A DNA stretch of 8,383 nucleotides. Source: Chloroflexota bacterium (GTDB lineage Bacteria > Chloroflexota > Anaerolineae > Thermoflexales > Thermoflexaceae). This document shows positions 6,095-8,383 of this stretch, one piece after another. Positions within the stretch are counted from its first letter, which is position 1. Every line of letters starts with the position of its first letter. A program made the translations under genes and the position numbers. The DNA lies in the NCBI GenBank assembly GCA_030550075.1, contig JAUQQB010000107.1, forward strand, positions 1 to 8,383, read 5' to 3'. The notes beneath the pieces were generated by a model, which saw only the letters and a list, made by a program, of their open reading frames with translations, was not told the DNA's origin and searched no databases.

Positions 6095-7219
6095 ATGAGC
6101 GCATCCCGCAAAGACTACTACGAGATCCTCGGCGTCCCGCGCAATGCCACGCTGGAGGAGATCAAGCAAGCCTACCGTCGGCTGGCTCGTCAATATCATC
6201 CAGATGTGAATAAGTCCCCCGACGCCGAGGAGAAGTTCAAAGAGATCAATGAAGCATACGCCATTCTCTCTGATGAGGAGAAGCGGCGCATTTACGACAT
6301 GTATGGCCACGCCGGCCTAGAGGGTCGGGGGTTCCGCCCGGAGCCAGCGGATTTCACGGATTTGTTCGCCGACCTGTTTGAGGATCTCTTCGGCTTCGGG
6401 CCGCGGGTCCGGACGCGTCGAGCCCCCCGGCGCGGGGCTGATCTGCAGACCGAGGTCACGTTGACCTTCGAAGAGGCCGCCCTGGGGGCCGAGAAGGACA
6501 TCGAAGTGATGCGCAACGAGCCCTGCCCCCGCTGCCGGGGATCCGGCGCGGAGCCCGGGACGGGACCCACGCGCTGCCCCACCTGTGGAGGGTTGGGGGA
6601 GGTCCGGCGGGTCAGCCAGTCGTTCCTGGGCTCTTTTGTCCAGGTCACCACGTGTCCGACCTGCCAGGGGGTCGGCGAAGTGATCTCCTCCCCGTGCCGG
6701 GAGTGTGGCGGGGAGGGGCGGGTGCTTACCCGTCGGCGGATCGCGGTGCGCATCCCGGCGGGGGTGGACGATGGGATGCAGATCCGACTGCCGGGCGAGG
6801 GGGAGCCCGGGGAAAACGGCGGGCCGCCGGGCAACCTCTACGTCCAGGTCAAAGTTCAGCCTCATCCCTACTTCCGCCGTCGGGGGGATGACCTGATCGT
6901 CCAGGTCACGGTGAACGTCGCCCAGGCCGCCCTGGGGGATCGAATCCGGGTGCCCACCCTGGAGGGGGAGGAAACGGTGGAGATCCCGCCGGGCACCCAG
7001 CCAGGCCATGTAATTCGCCTGCGCGGCCGGGGCATCTCCCACCTGCGCCGCAATGGGCGAGGGGACTTGCTGGTCGTGGTCCAGGTGGAGATCCCCACGC
7101 GCCTGACGGCGGAGCAACGAAAACTCTTCCAGGAACTGGCCCACACCCTGCCGACCGGTGGGGTGCAGAAACCCGAGAAGGGCTTTCTGGATCGGCTCAA
7201 GGAGCTCCTGGGAGGGTGA
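6095..7219 (+). CDS. dnaJ: Type I DnaJ (Hsp40) chaperone (374 aa)
   Basis: Cochaperone that delivers unfolded clients to DnaK and stimulates its ATPase. The J domain (about 6-71) carries the essential HPD at 35-37, preceded by the basic helix around KQAYRRLARQY. A short G/F-type linker (72-108) is unusually rich in Asp/Leu/Phe (DLFADLFEDLFGFG) and poor in Gly. The zinc domain has four CxxCxGxG repeats at 144-151, 161-168, 187-194 and 201-208, all complete. The two client-binding beta domains and the C-terminal dimer region follow (about 212-374). Length and domain order match classical bacterial DnaJ. ATG 6095 is the only start consistent with the J-domain beginning. It follows grpE by 176 bp and is closed by a terminator, so it probably ends the chaperone unit. 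Confidence 0.97.
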   Translation: MSASRKDYYEILGVPRNATLEEIKQAYRRLARQYHPDVNKSPDAEEKFKEINEAYAILSDEEKRRIYDMYGHAGLEGRGFRPEPADFTDLFADLFEDLFGFGPRVRTRRAPRRGADLQTEVTLTFEEAALGAEKDIEVMRNEPCPRCRGSGAEPGTGPTRCPTCGGLGEVRRVSQSFLGSFVQVTTCPTCQGVGEVISSPCRECGGEGRVLTRRRIAVRIPAGVDDGMQIRLPGEGEPGENGGPPGNLYVQVKVQPHPYFRRRGDDLIVQVTVNVAQAALGDRIRVPTLEGEETVEIPPGTQPGHVIRLRGRGISHLRRNGRGDLLVVVQVEIPTRLTAEQRKLFQELAHTLPTGGVQKPEKGFLDRLKELLGG

Positions 7220-7222
7220 GAT

Positions 7223-7273
7223 CCTCTTCCCTGCGGCCTTTCGGTCGCGGGGAGGAGGTAAAGTTTATTTTTC
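7223..7273 (+). terminator. Intrinsic terminator after dnaJ
   Basis: A 16-bp stem including three G-T wobbles pairs 7223-7238 with 7243-7258 around the loop TTTC. The centre reads TGCGGCC-TTTC-GGTCGCG. A T-rich tail follows (TAAAGTTTATTTTTC, 7259-7273). It begins three bases after the dnaJ stop and marks the end of the chaperone transcript. Confidence 0.75.
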
Positions 7274-7289
7274 AAGCCAGGAAGGTGCC

Positions 7290-7316
7290 TTCGGCATCCG
7301 TCCCAGCCCATATATT
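7290..7316 (+). promoter_or_regulatory. Candidate promoter of the nucleotidyltransferase cassette
   Basis: TATATT (7311-7316) is a fair -10 box in an AT-rich patch just upstream of the small ORF. The -35 region is poor: TTCGGC at 7290-7295 gives a 15-nt spacer. A small hairpin GGTGCC-TTC-GGCATC overlaps the -35 region and could be an operator, but this is a guess. The Shine-Dalgarno GGAGG at 7337-7341 serves ATG 7350. Confidence 0.3.
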
Positions 7317-7349
7317 TTGAAGTCTTCGAGATACCTGGAGGCAAGCTTT

Positions 7350-7592
7350 ATGGCGCTGGATCGTTCGGCAGTGCGCGCCTGGATTGCTGGACAGCGAGCC
7401 GCGGAGGAGCGGCTGCTCCACGAGAGGGTTCGTTTCCTGCTCCACCTGTCCCCGGAGCGCTCCCTGCAAATCTATCTGGGATTCTGGGCGCTCCGGCCCT
7501 CCTGGCCATCCACTCAGCCCTCGCCTCTCCTCTGGTCTATGCGAGAGGCCATCGCCCGTCTGAAACAAAGCGATCCAGGAACACCCGGATGA
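7350..7592 (+). CDS. Small hypothetical protein paired with nucleotidyltransferase (80 aa)
   Basis: I do not recognise this family. The protein is basic, Arg-rich and probably helical in its first half (RAWIAGQRAAEERLLHERV, 9-27). A Leu/Trp/Tyr-containing middle follows (LQIYLGFWALRPSW, 40-53), then a Pro/Ser turn and a final helix (about 61-73). It has no signal peptide, zinc motif or clear DNA-binding motif. ATG 7350 has GGAGG 8 nt upstream; the frame extends further upstream into dnaJ and its terminator, which argues for this internal start. Its stop overlaps the start of the next gene as ATGA (7589-7592), so the two are translationally coupled. A small partner directly before a minimal nucleotidyltransferase could be its antitoxin or a binding subunit, but this rests on context alone. 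Confidence 0.7.
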   Translation: MALDRSAVRAWIAGQRAAEERLLHERVRFLLHLSPERSLQIYLGFWALRPSWPSTQPSPLLWSMREAIARLKQSDPGTPG

Positions 7593-8170
7593 ACCCTCTT
7601 CGTGCAGCAGCTGAGATTGGGCATTTTCTGGAGGAGCGAGGAATCCCCTATATGATCATCGGTGGGCTCGCCCTTCAATACTGGGGGGAACCGCGCCTTA
7701 CGCGCGATGTAGATCTCACGATACGGGTTGATCCGGATCAGATGCCGGAGCTCGTGCAGGATATCCTGAAAGCTTTTTCTCCACGTATTCCAGATGCGGA
7801 AGCATTTGCTCTCCGTCATCGAGTCTTGCTGATCCAGAGCTCCGAAGGCGTTCCCATTGATCTTGCGATGGGTATTCCCGGTTATGAAGAGGAGGCCCTT
7901 CAACGCTCTGTCTGGATCGAATTTCCGGAGATCGGAAGGTTACGGATGATCGCGCCAGAGGATCTGATCATTCACAAATGCGTTGCAGGACGTCCGCGAG
8001 ATGTAGAAGATGTCATTGGGATCCTGATCCGGCAGCGACTTCGGGTAGATATAAGCTGGATTCGCCGCTGGCTCGCCGCTTTTAGAGAAGTTGTGGATTC
8101 CCATGATCCACTGGCTCTTTTCGAAGAGGCCCTTTCCAAAGCGCACCGCGCCTCCGAAGGCGAATCCTAG
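7589..8170 (+). CDS. Minimal nucleotidyltransferase, AbiEii/DUF6036-like (193 aa)
   Basis: A member of the polymerase-beta-like nucleotidyltransferase fold. Residues 20-45 hold the signature: GG at 25-26, then D40 and D42 in LTRDVDLTI. A third carboxylate is D91 in PIDLAMG. The segment IAPEDLIIHKCVAGRPRDVEDV (121-142), with K130, R135, R137, D138 and D141, is typical of AbiEii/MenT-like and DUF6036-type proteins, whose toxin members transfer nucleotides to tRNA or other targets. At 193 aa it is a core domain without the C-terminal extension of full AbiEii. All catalytic positions are intact, so it is probably active. Codon use differs from neighbours: 23 of the first 48 codons end in A or T, against 9 of the first 48 in pyrB, suggesting later acquisition. 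ATG 7589 overlaps the preceding stop. Substrate and toxicity cannot be read from sequence. Confidence 0.85.
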   Translation: MNPLRAAAEIGHFLEERGIPYMIIGGLALQYWGEPRLTRDVDLTIRVDPDQMPELVQDILKAFSPRIPDAEAFALRHRVLLIQSSEGVPIDLAMGIPGYEEEALQRSVWIEFPEIGRLRMIAPEDLIIHKCVAGRPRDVEDVIGILIRQRLRVDISWIRRWLAAFREVVDSHDPLALFEEALSKAHRASEGES

Positions 8171-8349
8171 CGAACACCACCCTCTGCTCCCCACGGCCGG
8201 AGGAAGAATCCGGGGGTGACAGTATGCGGCCGCTCAGGGCCGCCGCACACCGTCGTCTCCCTTTATCTGTTGAAGGGAGCGAAGTCGCAACGCCAGCATC
8301 CAGCCAAACCGGTAGTTGGTAGTGCTTTGTCCATTTTTAAATTTGGGGT
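8171..8349 (+). other. Noncoding tail with two hairpins
   Basis: No ORF can be supported in the 213 bp after the nucleotidyltransferase. CCGGA (8197-8201) pairs with TCCGG (8209-8213). GCGGCC (8226-8231) pairs with GGCCGC (8238-8243) over GCTCAG. CTCCCTT (8257-8263) pairs with AAGGGAG (8273-8279) over 9 nt. None is followed by a T tract, so none is a clear terminator. An AT-rich patch (8328-8344) precedes the repeat copy at the end. Confidence 0.35.
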
Positions 8350-8383
8350 GTTTAGGGGCTGGGTCGGGGGCCTTTGACCCCCG
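8350..8383 (+). repeat. Truncated second copy of the inverted-repeat element
   Basis: From GGGCTGGG (8356) to the last base, 24 of 28 positions match the - strand of the inverted repeat at 5168-5214, including the loop core CCTTTGAC. Visible pairing is CGGGG (8365-8369) with CCCCG (8379-8383) over a 9-nt loop. The pair next to the loop is C-G in copy 1 and G-C here, a compensatory change. The outer part of the right arm is cut off by the window edge. Confidence 0.65.

Noticed and set aside
8257..8300. CRISPR repeat or tRNA in the tail
   Set aside because: A single short hairpin without any repeated unit or spacer, and no tRNA cloverleaf.

Overview
The window reads as one strand of a GC-rich bacterial chromosome. 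All eight protein genes I can support lie on the + strand. The gene set fits a thermophilic Chloroflexota-type bacterium (Thermoflexus-like): a pyrF-pyrE fusion, a class 1B DHODH, a CAD-like dihydroorotase, and GC-rich codons. This taxonomic placement is inferred from family resemblance and was not tested by a search.

Layout. Positions 1-467 hold no convincing gene. They look like an intergenic region and the leader of a pyrimidine operon: a weak upstream terminator, a candidate promoter near 120-148, two perfect hairpins, and a strong terminator-like hairpin with a T6 tract (255-290) about 178 bp before the first gene. Positions 468-5109 carry a de novo UMP biosynthesis cluster: pyrC (dihydroorotase), pyrB (aspartate carbamoyltransferase), a pyrF-pyrE fusion (OMP decarboxylase plus orotate phosphoribosyltransferase) and pyrD (class 1B dihydroorotate dehydrogenase). 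Together these convert carbamoyl phosphate plus aspartate to UMP. Carbamoyl phosphate synthase (carA/carB) and the PyrK electron-transfer partner are not in the window. Positions 5259-7219 carry the chaperone pair grpE and dnaJ, without dnaK between them, followed by a clear terminator. Positions 7350-8170 hold a two-gene cassette with an ATGA overlap: an unrecognised 80-aa protein and a minimal nucleotidyltransferase of the AbiEii/DUF6036-like kind, with codon use less GC-rich than its neighbours. The last 213 bp are noncoding, with hairpins.

Most notable points. (1) PyrC, PyrB and the PyrE half look closer to the animal CAD and UMPS domains than to typical bacterial enzymes, and pyrC-pyrB follow the DHO-ATC order of CAD. 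(2) A 19-bp perfect inverted repeat upstream of grpE recurs, with a compensatory base-pair change, as a truncated copy at the very end of the window, so it is probably a dispersed structured element. (3) A 16-bp perfect hairpin swallows the pyrC stop codon without a T tract. (4) The operon leader has the layout of an attenuator. (5) The small ORF plus nucleotidyltransferase may be a toxin-antitoxin-like module.
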